NCBI RefSeq assembly: GCF_003576645.1 | Contig: NC_044922.1 | Span: forward strand, 11,919,133-11,983,132 | Reading direction: 5' to 3' | Source: Ipomoea triloba | Lineage: Eukaryota > Streptophyta > Magnoliopsida > Solanales > Convolvulaceae | DNA length: 64,000 nucleotides | Shown here: in pieces, positions 1-11,378 of the stretch | Layout: each line of letters starts with the position of its first letter | How positions within the stretch are numbered: the first letter of the stretch is position 1 | Translations under genes and position numbers: made by a program | The notes under the pieces: generated by a model | Databases searched by the model: none | Told to the model about the DNA's origin: nothing | The model's input: the letters and a program-made list of their open reading frames with translations, nothing else

Positions 1-743
1 AATCCCCAAAGTAGTTAATATGATTGATTTCAAACTATACTTTTTTTTTCATGGTATTAATAAAATACTTGGTAAATAAATATATAACATTATTTTGTAT
101 TCTAACTTTGATATTTAATTACAAGATAGTGTAAAAAGAACATAATGGACAATGTAATGAATATCAATTGATGAATTTGAATGTAGAGAATCTTTGCATT
201 AGAGAAAATAAAGACAATATAACTAATGAAATTATTTTTCTTATTTAATTTATTGATAATGAATATTTTTTTTAAATAAAGGCATTGTAGACACATAATT
301 CTAAATTAAAGAAATCCACATGTATCATTTTTTGTTGTAACTACTAATTTATTTAATTCAATAAGAGTAAAATAGAGTGACCCCACTTCAATTTGTTGGA
401 TTATTTGAGTACTCTCTTTGTCAACCAATCCCCAAGTAGTTAATATAATTAGCTTCAAATTATTTTTTTTTTAAATTTTTTTTATGCTATTAATAAAATA
501 CTTGGTAAATAAATATATAACATTATTTTGTATTATAACTTTGATATTTAATTACAAGATATTGTAAAAATAAGATAATGGACAATGTAATGAATATCAA
601 TTGATAAATTTGAATGTAAAGAATCTTTGCATGAGAGAAAATAAAGACAATATAACTAATGAAATTATTTCTCTTATTGGTTTAATTTTTTGATAATGAA
701 TAATTTTTTTCAAATAAAGGCATTGTAGACACATAATTCTAAA
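1..743. repeat. Two AT-rich direct repeat units, period about 426 bp
   Basis: The sequence from position 1 to about 310 is repeated with few differences from 427 to about 743. Both units start with AATCCCCAA-GTAGTTAATAT and run to CATTGTAGACACATAATTCT. The first unit continues for about 110 bp before the second begins. The second is cut off at about 743, where Helitron-like sequence starts. A short stretch like 345-386 of unit 1 reappears at 8853-8895. No gene is visible; the short ORFs here are low-complexity. Confidence 0.7.
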
Positions 744-881
744 CTAACAGTTGACCCGTGCGATGCACGGACTGATATTAGATCAAGTAAAATGCAGTAC
801 GGTTAAATAAAAGAATTGAATTAGTAAAGATAAGATGAATTAAGGTATAAAAAAAGTTGATAATATCGTTAATTACAGAAA

Positions 882-1640
882 TTACAAATTATTAAAAACC
901 TCTTTGTAAACTACATTTGTAGTAGAATTACAGTTTTGTTTTGATTCATTACAAACTAAAATTTTAAGTCCGTCTGGTTGACTGACTCTTGAAGCAGCTA
1001 CATATAATTGACCATGGACGAAAACAGGTTTCTTTAAAATCAATCCCACTTTTGAAAGTGTTTGTCCTTGACTCTTGTTGATAGTCATTGCATATGACAA
1101 CATTAGGGGAAATTGTCTTCTATTGAACTTGAAAGGTAATCTTGGGTCCGATGGGGTTATTGTCATTCTAGCAATTAAAACCTTAGTTCCAGCATTCGGA
1201 CCTGCCAATATGCTACCTTCAACCACATGGTTACCTAATTTAGTTACCACTAACCTAGTTCCATTGCATAATCCAAGAGTATGATCAATGTTTCTCATTA
1301 ACATTACTGGTGAACCTACCTTTAATGTCAAAGAATGATTTGGAAGCCCGGAAGCTCTTATGGTACTAAGGAATTCAGGTGTATGTACATCAAGGTCACC
1401 TACAATTAGGGTTGCAACCTCCGATACTGTTGGCAAATTATATGTCCTGGCATCAGTTGTTCTTTTTGCTATTAGTCTCATTTTGATTTCTCTTGTACTA
1501 TCATTTTGCGGCTCATTCCTAGCCATTCTGAAAGACTTTACCAAGACATTGTGCTCATCTAACGCTTCCTTAATATCATTGACCACTGCTAATTGTACAT
1601 CCGCTGAGGAAGTTCCATTCACACTAATTTTCAGAAAGGA
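882..1640 (-). pseudogene. Helitron Rep/helicase, C-terminal remnant with in-frame internal deletion
   Basis: The 246-codon reading frame joins two distant parts of a plant Helitron RepHel protein. Residues 1 to about 78 match the region just before the Helitron-like N domain (LVKSFRMAR, then RLIAKRTTDARTYNLPTVSE). From about residue 79 (VHTPEFLSTIRASGLPNHS) the match is to the extreme C-terminus of the Pif1-type helicase: GSPVMLMRNID, NGTRLVVTKL, then the motif V/VI region SYAMTINKSQGQTL and LYVAASRV. The HUH nuclease core with its tyrosines and helicase motifs I to IV are absent. The product could neither nick nor unwind DNA. An intron acceptor-like AG precedes the frame near 1637. The stop is just before 882. 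The family assignment is secure; whether any product is made is unknown. Confidence 0.85.
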
Positions 1641-1719
1641 AAAATAATATTAGAATGTGATTTACAATTGTTGAAAAAGTTAAACAAAGTTAGAAAAAAA
1701 TACCTTATTGAATTGACAC

Positions 1720-2163
1720 TGATAACGCAAAATACGGAATAGTATGCTTGTATTTATACGAATCGGGTACAGGTAAAAATACCCTGGTCGAGGCCGAGCT
1801 ACGTGACAGTGGGTCAGAGGTTCCCGGTCTCTTCAGCTACTGTTGTCGAAGAAATAGCCAAAAGTCCTCTTCCCTGCATTAAATGCACCTTTTATAGTGC
1901 TCCCGACAATACCTCCGGTCTGACGGCATGTAGGACGCGTGGCGGACATGCACCGGTCACCCTGTCGGTTCAGTGCGCCCGCGAATACTTGTGCGAGCGC
2001 GGGGTCTCTGGTTCGAACCTCTGCAAAGGCCCTGACTGTGGCCCGGAGCGCAAGGTTACCCGGCCTGGTCAGATCGGGCAGAAGTTTCGGAGGGTGGTCA
2101 ACCCCTAGTTGAACATGCAGACCGGGAGGCCGGGATGCGTAGACCGGGATTTTATCCCTATCA
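1720..2163 (-). mobile_element. Solo LTR (444 bp) inserted in the Helitron RepHel exon
   Basis: The GC content rises abruptly inside the RepHel exon. The block is bounded by TGATA and TATCA inverted termini. The flanking pentamers are GACAC at 1715-1719 and AACAC at 2164-2168, four of five identical, as expected for an old 5-bp target duplication. On the minus strand a TATA-like box (TATAAATAC, about 1752-1760) lies near the 3' part, as in an LTR. RepHel reading frame resumes on both sides, so this is an insertion. No internal retroelement sequence remains. The family is not assigned. Confidence 0.7.
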
Positions 2164-2606
2164 AACACGATAGTAATTTCATTGTTCGGGTCATGGATGT
2201 GCAATTGCGCAAACTTTGGTGGGGCACCACTGTTTGGTTGCAAGCTTCCTATTAAGTGAAAGTTTTGTCCATTTATCCGGAAAGTCGGGGGTCCACCACC
2301 TTGAGATACTGTTCTATCAACTCTCTCACCCATTGACGTAAAACAAAACATACTGTTATACGACCTTATGTTATCCAAGAAATGATCTCTTTTTTGTCCT
2401 TCTGTAAAAAAAAGATCATATATTTTCTGGGGTGGTTTTTTAAAGCTTGGTAATTGAATCTTACCATTGGTACAACATAGCGAATATTTTGGAATAGCGC
2501 TAGACTTCGATTTATCTAAACGTTCTTCGAACCAAAATAATGCACCACAATGCAAACATGAGTCCAATGGATCACCAAAATCGGCATAATTAACTGTGAG
2601 ATACAA
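2164..2606 (-). pseudogene. Helitron RepHel, N-terminal exon fragment
   Basis: The minus-strand frame carries the conserved leader of plant Helitron proteins: a zinc-finger-like CLHCGALFWFEER segment near residue 18, then YSLCCTNGKIQLP, FLDNIRSYNSMFCFTSMG, and NGQNFHLIGSLQPNSGAPPKFAQLHIHD, ending NNEITIV. It is then interrupted by the solo LTR ending at 2163. Beyond the LTR, a donor-like AAG/GTATT suggests that an exon end originally lay a few bases further on. The first residue is set by an upstream intron boundary, not a true start. The gene lacks its catalytic core, so this is a remnant. Confidence 0.85.
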
Positions 2607-2689
2607 AATTGTCTATTACTTTTATAACATTGCCGTACTAAAATAGATATGCTATTAAGTAGTAGAAAACATTAAATTTACCCTTTACA

Positions 2690-4130
2690 AAACACTAATC
2701 AATTGATTCAGTAATAGTGGTATCTTCTTCTGTGCATGCTTCATTGAAGTCCTTGCTTAAGTTGCGACATTCCATGATAGAAGTACTCACATTATATGTT
2801 AAGGTCGTAACTGTACTTTCGTTGGACCTATCTATAAGAACTTGAGCACCTAAAAAAAGCAATGCATAAACAATAAAATTACAAACAATCAAAATTAAAT
2901 TAGACAAAAAATAAAACAGCAATTGGATATTCAATATGAATTAATTAAACGTGTACTATAACAACCTACACTAATTTTATTTTTCCGAGCATTAGTTACT
3001 TAATATTGTTAGTTTAATATTAAAAAAAATTAACATTATTAAAAAACCAAATTTTGGTAATACAAACCATAACTTATAACTGAAAATTCAACGTTTAACT
3101 ATTTAAATCTATATCTACATGTTGCAAACATAATACATTTATTCATAAATATAGTAATTGAACTAATAATTTGTTTTGTATTTGGGTTAAAAAAACGAAA
3201 AATATAGAAAAAAATTGATTTCTACTTGTGTTCGTTACCTTATATTGTTTCTTTGCTAGACCCTAAAAAGTAACATTTTTAAGAGCCCAAAATTTATGAA
3301 AACAAACACTAATTTATAATTCAAACTAATAAAAACAAAAAATTCAATAAACAATCTATACTTGCAAATGTATTCTCAATTTCCATAGTAAAAGTAAACC
3401 ATAATGTTCTGGAAAAATACCTATTGTGTCATTCGTAGTAGGTATAATGGTGATATCATTCAAAGGTGTCCGCTTATTACTTTTATACCCGTTGGACCTA
3501 TCTATACGAACTTCAGTACCTAAAAAAAGCAATGCATAAACAATTAAATATTCAATAGTCAATTAAATTACACACAAAAAAGGCAAGTTGATATTCAATT
3601 AGCACTAATAGTAGTTGAAGTATATCGATAAAAGCAAACAACAATGAAATGAAAAATACATGTTCTGTCGTCCGTAATAGGTGTAATGCTGATATCATTC
3701 CCAGGTGTCCGTTGATTACTTTTATACAACTCACTGAAACAGTTGGTTTCTAAAATAAAAGATTACTATAAGAAATCACTTTACACAGTTTGTATGAAAT
3801 GATTATAACAATAGGTATATAACAAAATACTAACCATTAGTTAATATGCTGAAGGGATTAGAAATGGATGATTGAAAGACTCCAAATATTTGGTTTCCCG
3901 GAGAACTATTATGTCGTGGGTTTAGTATATTCGACGGTGTTGTACAACTCTCATTTTCTACAAATTATTAAAACAGAAATAAATTTGAGTATTTAAAAAG
4001 TATTTAAAGTAATATTAACCATATTTAACAAAAAAAAACATAAATTTGAACAACATTTAACAAAAACAATCAATTCATAAATCAGTAAATCAAAAAGTGA
4101 ATACTATATATTACCTAGATCATTTATAAT
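2690..4130 (-). pseudogene. Repeated upstream exon-like cassettes of the Helitron RepHel gene
   Basis: Two stretches near 2821-2875 and 3490-3545 share a coding-like block (VYALLFLG, then IDRSN on the minus strand). Two others, 3421-3480 and 3661-3715, share a block whose translation gives RTPLNDITIIPTTND and a close variant. Each is followed by AT-rich intron-like sequence. A basic segment with a TPLxDITN pattern occurs near the N-terminus of some plant Helitron proteins, which suggests duplicated 5' exons of the RepHel gene. No continuous frame joins them, and I cannot fix splice sites. Confidence 0.4.
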
Positions 4131-4680
4131 TACCTAAACCAAGCTATTATATATATATATATATATATATTATTTTCAGTCCATACGCGTGTGCGTATGA
4201 CTGTGTGAGCAAATCTCCAGCGGTTCATTTCCAGAAGCTTTGTTCGTGTATCTCTTCGTGCTCATCGACTGCTTAACAAAGTACTATAGATCCGCTCATT
4301 CGTTGGATCGATTTGTTCACAAAGCTGGGTAGACTACTTTATTTCTACTTCTAAGGGTTTTTCAGATGGAAACCATAAGAAGCTTAAGAAATAGGGTACG
4401 AACAGTGGGGTAATCTGGAAACTTTATGGATTTGGAATTCAGTATAAATGAGGTATGATTCTCTGTGAAATATACTATATTGTTTTTGTTATTTACCTAA
4501 TATGAAAAATTTATGTAAGAATTTTAAGCTTACTATTAGTAAAGAACAGATCTAGGGTTTAAGAATATTCAAGTACTATGTTCAGCGTTGAATTCATGTA
4601 GCTTCGGTTTAGATTTTTCAATTTCCATGGCTAAAATGATGTTTGTATTCCAGTGAATGTAAACCTAAGCATTTAACCAC

Positions 4681-4869
4681 AGATGGGTTATTGAAAGTTC
4701 TAGGCATTTAATGATTCTTTGAAGATGGGTTATTGAAAGTTCTAGGCATTTAATGATTCTTTGATTTTTTATAGATATGCAGGTTGGGAGATTTTCAAGA
4801 GCCTGAAAAAAAGATAAGTATTCCCATGGGAGATTTTCAAGAGCCTGAAAAAAAGATAAGTATTCCCAT
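4681..4869. repeat. Two perfect 42-bp tandem duplications
   Basis: The 42 bases 4681-4722 are repeated exactly at 4723-4764. A different 42-bp block at 4786-4827 is repeated exactly at 4828-4869. The two blocks are unrelated to each other. Confidence 0.95.
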
Positions 4870-5451
4870 TCCATTATTGACTATAATCTTTCACCAATTT
4901 GTGGTAAACCTAAACAAAACACTTGCAGTATAACCTATAATTTCTGACCTCTTTTATGTAATATGCAGGAACAATGAAGAAAAACAATCAATTCATATGG
5001 AAGATAAGTACAAATAACCCTATATATTTCAGTTTACAGTGTGACTGTATAATGGTGTCTGAACAAAAGACTAACATTATCAGCTTTAGTATTAGAAACT
5101 CAGTTTTAAGCTACGTACCTTTATTTTCCGGAGAAGATTTTTTTTACATCCTAAAACGGTTTACTTTGTCAATTTCTTCATCTCTGGATGTTATAGTGTA
5201 GAGAGCAGAGACAGTAGAAATTTGTATTGTGGAATTCTTCTACCTTTTATAGATTGTAAATGAAGTTGATAGGATTACCTTTACAACCTAGTTGTTAATA
5301 AACAATCATCATATGTCTTTACTTATTCCTAGGAAACCAAACAGTTTTTCATTGGTATTTAATACCCATGCTGATTTCCCACCTGTTGCAATGCTATCAT
5401 GTGAAAGTATAATTTATTACTTAGTCATGCTAAAAACACTTATAACACTAA

Positions 5452-5643
5452 ACTGATTCCTCATTATTGTCTGTTATTTAGTTCATAACAGCAAGATTTA
5501 TTTTTTACAACACTCATTCACTCAATTGATGATAAATGAGCTCTTAAACTGATTCCTCATTATTGTCTGTTATTTAGTTCATGATAGCATGGTTTATTTT
5601 TTACAACACTCATTCACTCAATTGATGATAAATGAGCTCTTTT
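5452..5643. repeat. 96-bp tandem duplication
   Basis: The block starting ACTGATTCCTCATTATTGTC at 5452 is repeated from 5548 with a few substitutions, for example in the CATAACAGCAAG versus CATGATAGCATG stretch. It ends near 5643. Confidence 0.9.
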
Positions 5644-6505
5644 AAGTTAATATCTCACTTAACTGTTTTTATTATATCAATCTTAGTTAAATGAAAATGT
5701 TTTTTAACATTAACTTGATATTATCATTCACTAACAATACTTGATATTAACATTAAGTCTTCTTTAGTCTTAATCAGTGTTGCTCGGTGCTAAGTTTTCT
5801 TTAACTGACTTATGCTAAGTCTTCTTTAGTGTTGCTGTGAGTTTATAGCATATTAGTACTCTGTGGACAATAATTATGCAGATCCATTGACTGACCCTAT
5901 TTATCTGGAAAATTACAAAGCAGCTGGATTTGGAAACTTAATCCCAGTAGGTGTTGCAAAAGTACAAAGGAGGTTGACTTTCAAGATCCCTATAAGTAGG
6001 TAACAAATATGTATATTGATTTCAAATCCAAAAATACAAAGTATTGTATTTGTTACATAAGGTAGAACTGTTACATAAGTTTAGGATGCTAAAATCTATG
6101 TCTTCACTTCCTCCTGCTACACTTCAATAAATGCCTTATGCAATTGTGCTAAGTGATCTTTACAGCAATGACACATTAAGTAGTGCACTGGTACATCTTT
6201 TGCCATTTCACATCATGCACATATTAAAAACCTGCAAAACTTTTGATTTGACAAACAAATAGCATAGCAGAAAATTGTGTGAACAGTATAGTGCTGGAAA
6301 TTGAGAACAATTTAGAAACCAACTTAGCAGTAAATTCTTAGCAGTCCAAGAAAACATCAAAAGTCATCTCAGTAAGACCAAAAACAACAATTCAAAAACC
6401 AACTAAGCAGTTAAAAAAACAAATACAAAAGACATTGTTTGAATTAGGATCAAAAGACACTGAGATGACTGCACAAATAGTAACCATTGTCCCATTTACA
6501 ACCAT

Positions 6506-8845
6506 TCATGTTTCCTTATCATCATCTCCCTTCTCCTCCTTGACCACCATAACTCTTTTCTTCTTTGAATTTTGAGTACTGGAAAATTGATCAAGTAAAC
6601 TTCTCTTAACAGCATCAGTCTCAGTACCATGAACTGATTGTTCCTTCACAACATTCACATTTGGACTCTCTGCCTCTTCCTCTGAAAAAAAATCCCTGAA
6701 TAGATAGGATTAAATCAGTTTTATAGAAGTACCTGAAAAAGAAATACGTGAAAAATAACCTGAAGAGCCTGAATATCATATAGGTTACTTACCTCATCTG
6801 AATCTGATTCATTGTCAGTAAGTTGTAACTTAGAGGATAAACCATCATCATAATCATCAAGGAGACCAGGACAGTAAGTATTGAACATCTCAAGGAAGTG
6901 TTTCATTGACATTACAGGAATAGCATGACTTAGGTTGTCTAACTGATTTTTTTGCACATTGACCTTAAAGAAAAGGCCTCGGCCCACCATAGTTTTAAGC
7001 TCTTTAGGGATCTTAATCATTACCTAAGATTTGAAATGAAATTAGAAAATAGTACGTGAAAAAGGAATAGTAGAACACACATTAATCAATGATTTATTAA
7101 AAGTAAACAAACCTTTGGCTGCTTTGCTAGCAATTCATCAGCTCTTACACTAACCAAATCAAGTGCTTCACGATCCAATAGAAGAAAGGGTGCTGTACCT
7201 TTAACATCAACAACTCTAACCTTGATTTTATACCTGTAGATGCAGTCATCATATCTGCTGCTACACTTGCCACACTGAAACATTCCATTAATTAATTCCA
7301 CCTTCTTATTACATCCTGGATCTTTGCAGGACTGGTAAAACCAATCATCAACATCGGACTCTATTCCGATAATCTGTGTAGGTACCCAGAATTCACCTAC
7401 CTGTGCAAAAGGAAAATAAGGTAAGCACTTACTATAATTACATTCAATTACTACTGATCAGAAAGAACTTTTATGTACCTCTCTATTCTGAAAGATGTCA
7501 GATATGGTAATGATACGCATTTTTGAACTACTTAAATCACCACCACTTGAATTACCATAACTATAAGCTGAATTACCATAACTATAAGCTGAATTTGAGG
7601 TAAGGCTCTTTAAAGGTGTTTGCTGCAAATTTAGGTTAAAAGGGAAAAAAATCAATAAATTGTGTACTGTAATCCAAAATGATAAACAATAAACAAAATA
7701 ATTGTGTATGACAACAAACCTCTCTCTAAACTCCACAAACTCAGTACTATCTCCATTAAACAGAAGTTGGGTAGCATCATAAGAACTTGTTATTTTCACT
7801 TCAGCCGCTACATCATAACATTTGAACTTATATTGCAGGAAATTGGAAATTCAAATGGTACACAGTATGAGGTAAGGACAACATAACCTACCACTGTTAT
7901 TTAAGGTATGATTTGTATGCACATTTTTCTGCTCTAAGAAAATATAGGGTTAGTTGACTTACAGTTTTCAGAAACCTTCACCCTTCCCATCTGAATTAGC
8001 ACAATGACTGGCTCTCCAAAATCCTTTCTGAAATAATGCATCACTTTCTCAACATGCTGATCCCATACAGTGCATTTAAGTTGATTGCCACTTACAAAAA
8101 AAAATTAGAAGGTTAGAAACAGAAGAGAATAATATCTATGTTTATATTAAAATTTTTGTAGGACTTACTTTAAATCCTCAATGAGGAAATCTATGAGCCG
8201 GGAAGGCCTACCAGATATCAACTTGTCCAAAGGGGAGTATATTTCCACAACCCTTCCAATCACATCTACAAAAAACAAATAAAACAAAAAGAAAAAAAGA
8301 AAAAGGGCAGCAGTATATTCTTTAGCCATTAGGTGATTAGTAGTCTTGAACTATATAAGAAAACAAAGAAATAGATGAAACATACCAACCAATACTTTAG
8401 GATCCACTGTCTTCAAAGCAGTAAAGGATTGTAAACGATACATATGTGTAGGAAAATCTAATCCTTTGTAGCCTTTTACCAATGTCTCATTGAATAACTT
8501 CAACATGTGAGGACCACTGCATGTCTTATAGGTATAGTAATGTTGGACTACCAGGAAGTTTTTTATACAATACACATTGCCTTCAATAAATTTATTATGA
8601 ATAGACACATTCTTTCCAGGAATATGCAGATGAACATATGCCCCCTATAAAATAAGAGGTAATTAATTTCTACTGTTGTATATTGTATTATGAATGAAGC
8701 AAAGAAGTTTACAATTACTAATATTACCTCTTCATCATGTAGAACACACTCTCTTGATTTGATCTCTTCGCTAAACCGGCTTTGCAGAACATCGTATGTA
8801 CGCACTGCTCTCAACTTAATGGCAGCAGTCGTTTTGTTCTTCTTA
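6506..8845 (-). pseudogene. Replication protein A large-subunit-like gene carried by the Helitron
   Basis: At least seven exon-like blocks run down the minus strand. About 8830-8730 and 8645-8385 form an OB fold of the RPA1 N-terminal DNA-binding type (RAVRTYDVLQSR; then VSIHNKFIEGNVYCIKNFLV). 8268-8170 (IGRVVEIYSPLDKLISG) and 8092-7965 (LKCTVWDQHVEKVMHYF) form a second OB fold. About 7400-7110 is the C-terminal zinc-ribbon OB fold (CKDPGCNKKV, FQCGKC, then YRYKIKVRVVDVKGTAPFLL). An acidic tail (DNESDSDE) ends at 6793. The last exon has a basic SKKKRV stretch and stops at 6506-6508. Plant Helitrons commonly carry such single-strand-binding proteins. No ATG precedes RAVRTYDV in frame, so the 5' end is missing or spliced from elsewhere. 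It may be inactive. Confidence 0.8.
7548..7590 (-). repeat. 21-bp tandem duplication in the RPA-like exon
   Basis: A 21-bp unit is present twice. On the minus strand it encodes the heptapeptide NSAYSYG twice, between the second OB fold and the zinc ribbon. The frame is kept. Confidence 0.9.
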
Positions 8846-9172
8846 ATCTCTCTTATTAATTTATTTAATTTAATAACAGTAAAATAGAGTGAGAAACTTA
8901 ATTATGCCAAATTTGATTGGGATGAGGTTCGAACCTAAGACCTTTCTTATAAAAATTAATGGGTAAGTTAAAAGTTAACGGAATATTAACGGAGAAGAAA
9001 ATATTTAACGGAAAATTAACGGATAATCATATAATTAAGGATAAATTAGGAAATCTCAAGGAAAAAAATAAATCTAAACAATCTGAACCATCCATTTGAT
9101 TAAATAATCTGACCGCCATCTTTTCTACCCATTTTAGGCCTAACTCTCTTTGGCTCTTATTAGTATAGTAGA
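8846..9172 (-). other. Helitron 5' terminal region
   Basis: This region holds no reading frame. On the minus strand it starts TCTACTATACTAATAAGAGC, the terminus of the large Helitron. Between 8940 and 9060 it has repeated TTAACGGA motifs. A short block at 8853-8895 resembles 345-386 of the flanking direct repeat, which raises the possibility of a rearranged junction. Confidence 0.55.
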
Positions 9173-10599
9173 TTTTACAATATTACGCAAAGCTTAACAG
9201 TATAGGAGTGTTTTGGGCGGGAAGTTAAAGTTGAGAATATTGTTTTTATTAATAGTACAGATAGTATAGATTATATTACGAATAGGAATAGAGAAGAATA
9301 TATTTTATTAGGAATTGTATTACCATATTTAATGTACAATTGTATTACAAATAGGAATTGTATTACAATATTTTACAATATTACGCAAACCTTAACAGTA
9401 TAAGAGTGTTTTGAGCGGAAAGTTAAAGTTGAGGATATTGTTTTTATTAATAGTATAGATTGCATTGCAGGGAAATATATGTACTGTATTATTACGATTA
9501 CTAATTTTATTCTTGAATTTTATTACGAATAAGAACTTATGAAAGAATATATTTTATTAGGAATTTTAATACCATATTTCAATGTACAATTGTATTACGA
9601 ATAGGAATTGTATTACAATATTTTACAATATTACGCAAACCTTAACAGTATAGGAGTGTTTTGAGCGGAAAGTTAAAGTTGAGGATATTGTTTTTATTAA
9701 TAGTATAGATAGTATAGATTTCATTGTAGAGAAAATATATGTACTGTATTATTACAATTACTAATTTTATTCTTGAATTGTATGACAAATAGGAATGTAG
9801 GGAAGAATATATTTTGTTAGGAATTATAATACCAGATTTTAATGTACAATTGTATTACGAATAAGAATTGTATTACAATATTTTACAATATTACGCAAAC
9901 CTTAACAGTATAGGGAGTGTTTTGGGTGGGAAGTTAAAGTTCAGGATATTGTTTTTATCAATAGTATAGATTGCATTGCAAGGAAATATATGTACTGTAT
10001 TACTACGATTAGTAATTTTATTCTTAAATTGTATTACGAATAGGAATGTAGGGAAGAATATATTTTATTAGGAATTGCAATACCATATTTTAATGTACAA
10101 TTTTATTACGAATAGGAATTGTATTACAAATTTACAATATTACGCAAACCTTAAAAGTATATGAGTGTTTTGGGCGGGAAGTTAAAGTTGAGGATATTGA
10201 TTTTATTAATAGTATAGATTGTATTACGAATAGGAACGTAGAGAAGAATATATTTTATTAGGAATTGTATTACCATATTTAATGTACAATTGTATTACGA
10301 ATAGGAATTGTATCACAATATTTTACAATATTACGCAAACCTTAACAGTATATGAGTGTTTTGGGCGGGAAGTTAAAGTTGAGTATATTGTTTTTATTAA
10401 TAATATAGATATAGATTGTATTACGAATAAGAACGTAGGGAAGAATATATTTTATTAGGAATTGTATTACCATATTTAATGTACAATTGTATTACGAATA
10501 GGAATTGTATTACAATATTTTACAATATTACACAAACCTTAACAGTATAGAAGTGTTTTGAGCGGGAAGTTAAAGTTGAGGATATTGTTTTTATTAATA
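9173..10599 (-). repeat. Tandem array of Helitron 5'-end-like units
   Basis: About seven units, 190 to 270 bp apart, each contain on the minus strand TCTATACTATTAATAAAAAC followed by CTTCCCGCCCAAAACACTC and CTGTTAAGGTTTGCGTAATA. Unit landmarks occur near 9215, 9415, 9661, 9930, 10173, 10368 and 10558. The TC start and the AT-rich first 20 bases look like a Helitron 5' terminus repeated without 3' ends. No coding sequence is present. The same unit forms a second array at 21068-22790. Confidence 0.75.
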
Positions 10600-10786
10600 C
10601 TAGTGTTTTACCCGTGCGATGCACGGAATATTTTTTGTTATTATGAATTTAAATAAAAAATTAAAAAATGAAAATATATTAAAATGTACATTATAATAAT
10701 ATAGTTGAACTTTCATATATATTTGGTCAAATATCTATTATCATAACATACAAAATTAAAATTAAAAAATTGTATGATTAATATAA

Positions 10787-11378
10787 GAACAAATACCAAT
10801 TTTGGTCCCACGACGATTAGCAAAATGACAATATTTGTCCACATGATTAATTTCTACCAATTTTGGTCCCACGACTATAGTTTTAGTACAAATTTTCATC
10901 AACGACTATTGTTTTAGTGCCAAAATTCATCGCGCGGGTCATCCATATGTTTAAAATGTGCAAAAATCTAAAATTGTTAAGGGTATTTTCGTCATTTTCA
11001 ACTTAATATTCCAATTTAGACATGAATAAATGGATTTAAATCCTAAGATTGATCAAAATTCGCAGTTTTATTCCTCATTTTACTTTAATTTGAGGAGAAA
11101 TGTGAATTATGACAGATCTTAGGGCTTAAATCACTTTATTCATGCTTAAATTGGATGTTGAGTTGAAAATGACGAAAATACCTTTAAAATTTTTAGATTT
11201 CTAGACGTTTTAAACGGATGGGTGACCGGTACGATGAATTTTGGCACTAAAACAGTAGTCGTGGGACCAAAGTTGGTACTAAAACAATAGTCGTGGGACC
11301 AAAATTGGTAGAAATTAAACATGTGGACAAAATTTGTCATTTTGCTAATAGTCGTGGGACAAAAATTGGTATATGCTC
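10787..11378. mobile_element. MULE-like foldback element with 10-bp target duplication
   Basis: The 592-bp block has inverted ends: about 43 bases containing ACCAATTTTGGTCCCACGAC at the left match the reverse complement of the right end. It is flanked by the perfect direct repeat ATTAATATAA at 10777-10786 and 11379-11388. The empty site survives in the Helitron copy near 35110 (GATTAATATAATC). A 9 to 11-bp duplication and long inverted ends fit a non-autonomous Mutator-like element. There is no transposase. Confidence 0.85.

Larger units (their letters stand above)
4131..6500. other. Non-coding Helitron interior with short tandem duplications
   Basis: This stretch lies between the RepHel remnants and the RPA-like gene. 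It starts with an AT dinucleotide run at about 4147-4171. Short reading frames have no recognisable domains. The only structure I see is tandem duplication, listed separately: two 42-bp duplications at 4681-4869 and a 96-bp duplication at 5452-5643. A 5' leader or promoter for the RepHel transcript could sit here, but nothing identifies it. Confidence 0.5.
744..9172 (-). mobile_element. Large RPA-bearing Helitron, minus strand, internally deleted
   Basis: Read on the minus strand, the segment starts at 9172 with TCTACTATACTAATAAGAGC just after an A. This is the TC start and AT-rich terminus expected of plant Helitrons. An RPA1-like gene follows (8845 to 6506), then Rep/helicase remnants (about 4100 to 882). 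The far end has a short hairpin with stem CCGTGC (at 755-770) of the kind that precedes Helitron 3' ends. No clean CTRR follows it: the sequence reads TTAG at 747-744. Plant Helitrons often carry RPA-like and RepHel genes in this order. The two flanks differ: 9173 onward is a Helitron-end array, while 1-743 is an unrelated direct repeat. The exact limits, or whether this is one element, are therefore uncertain. Confidence 0.7.
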
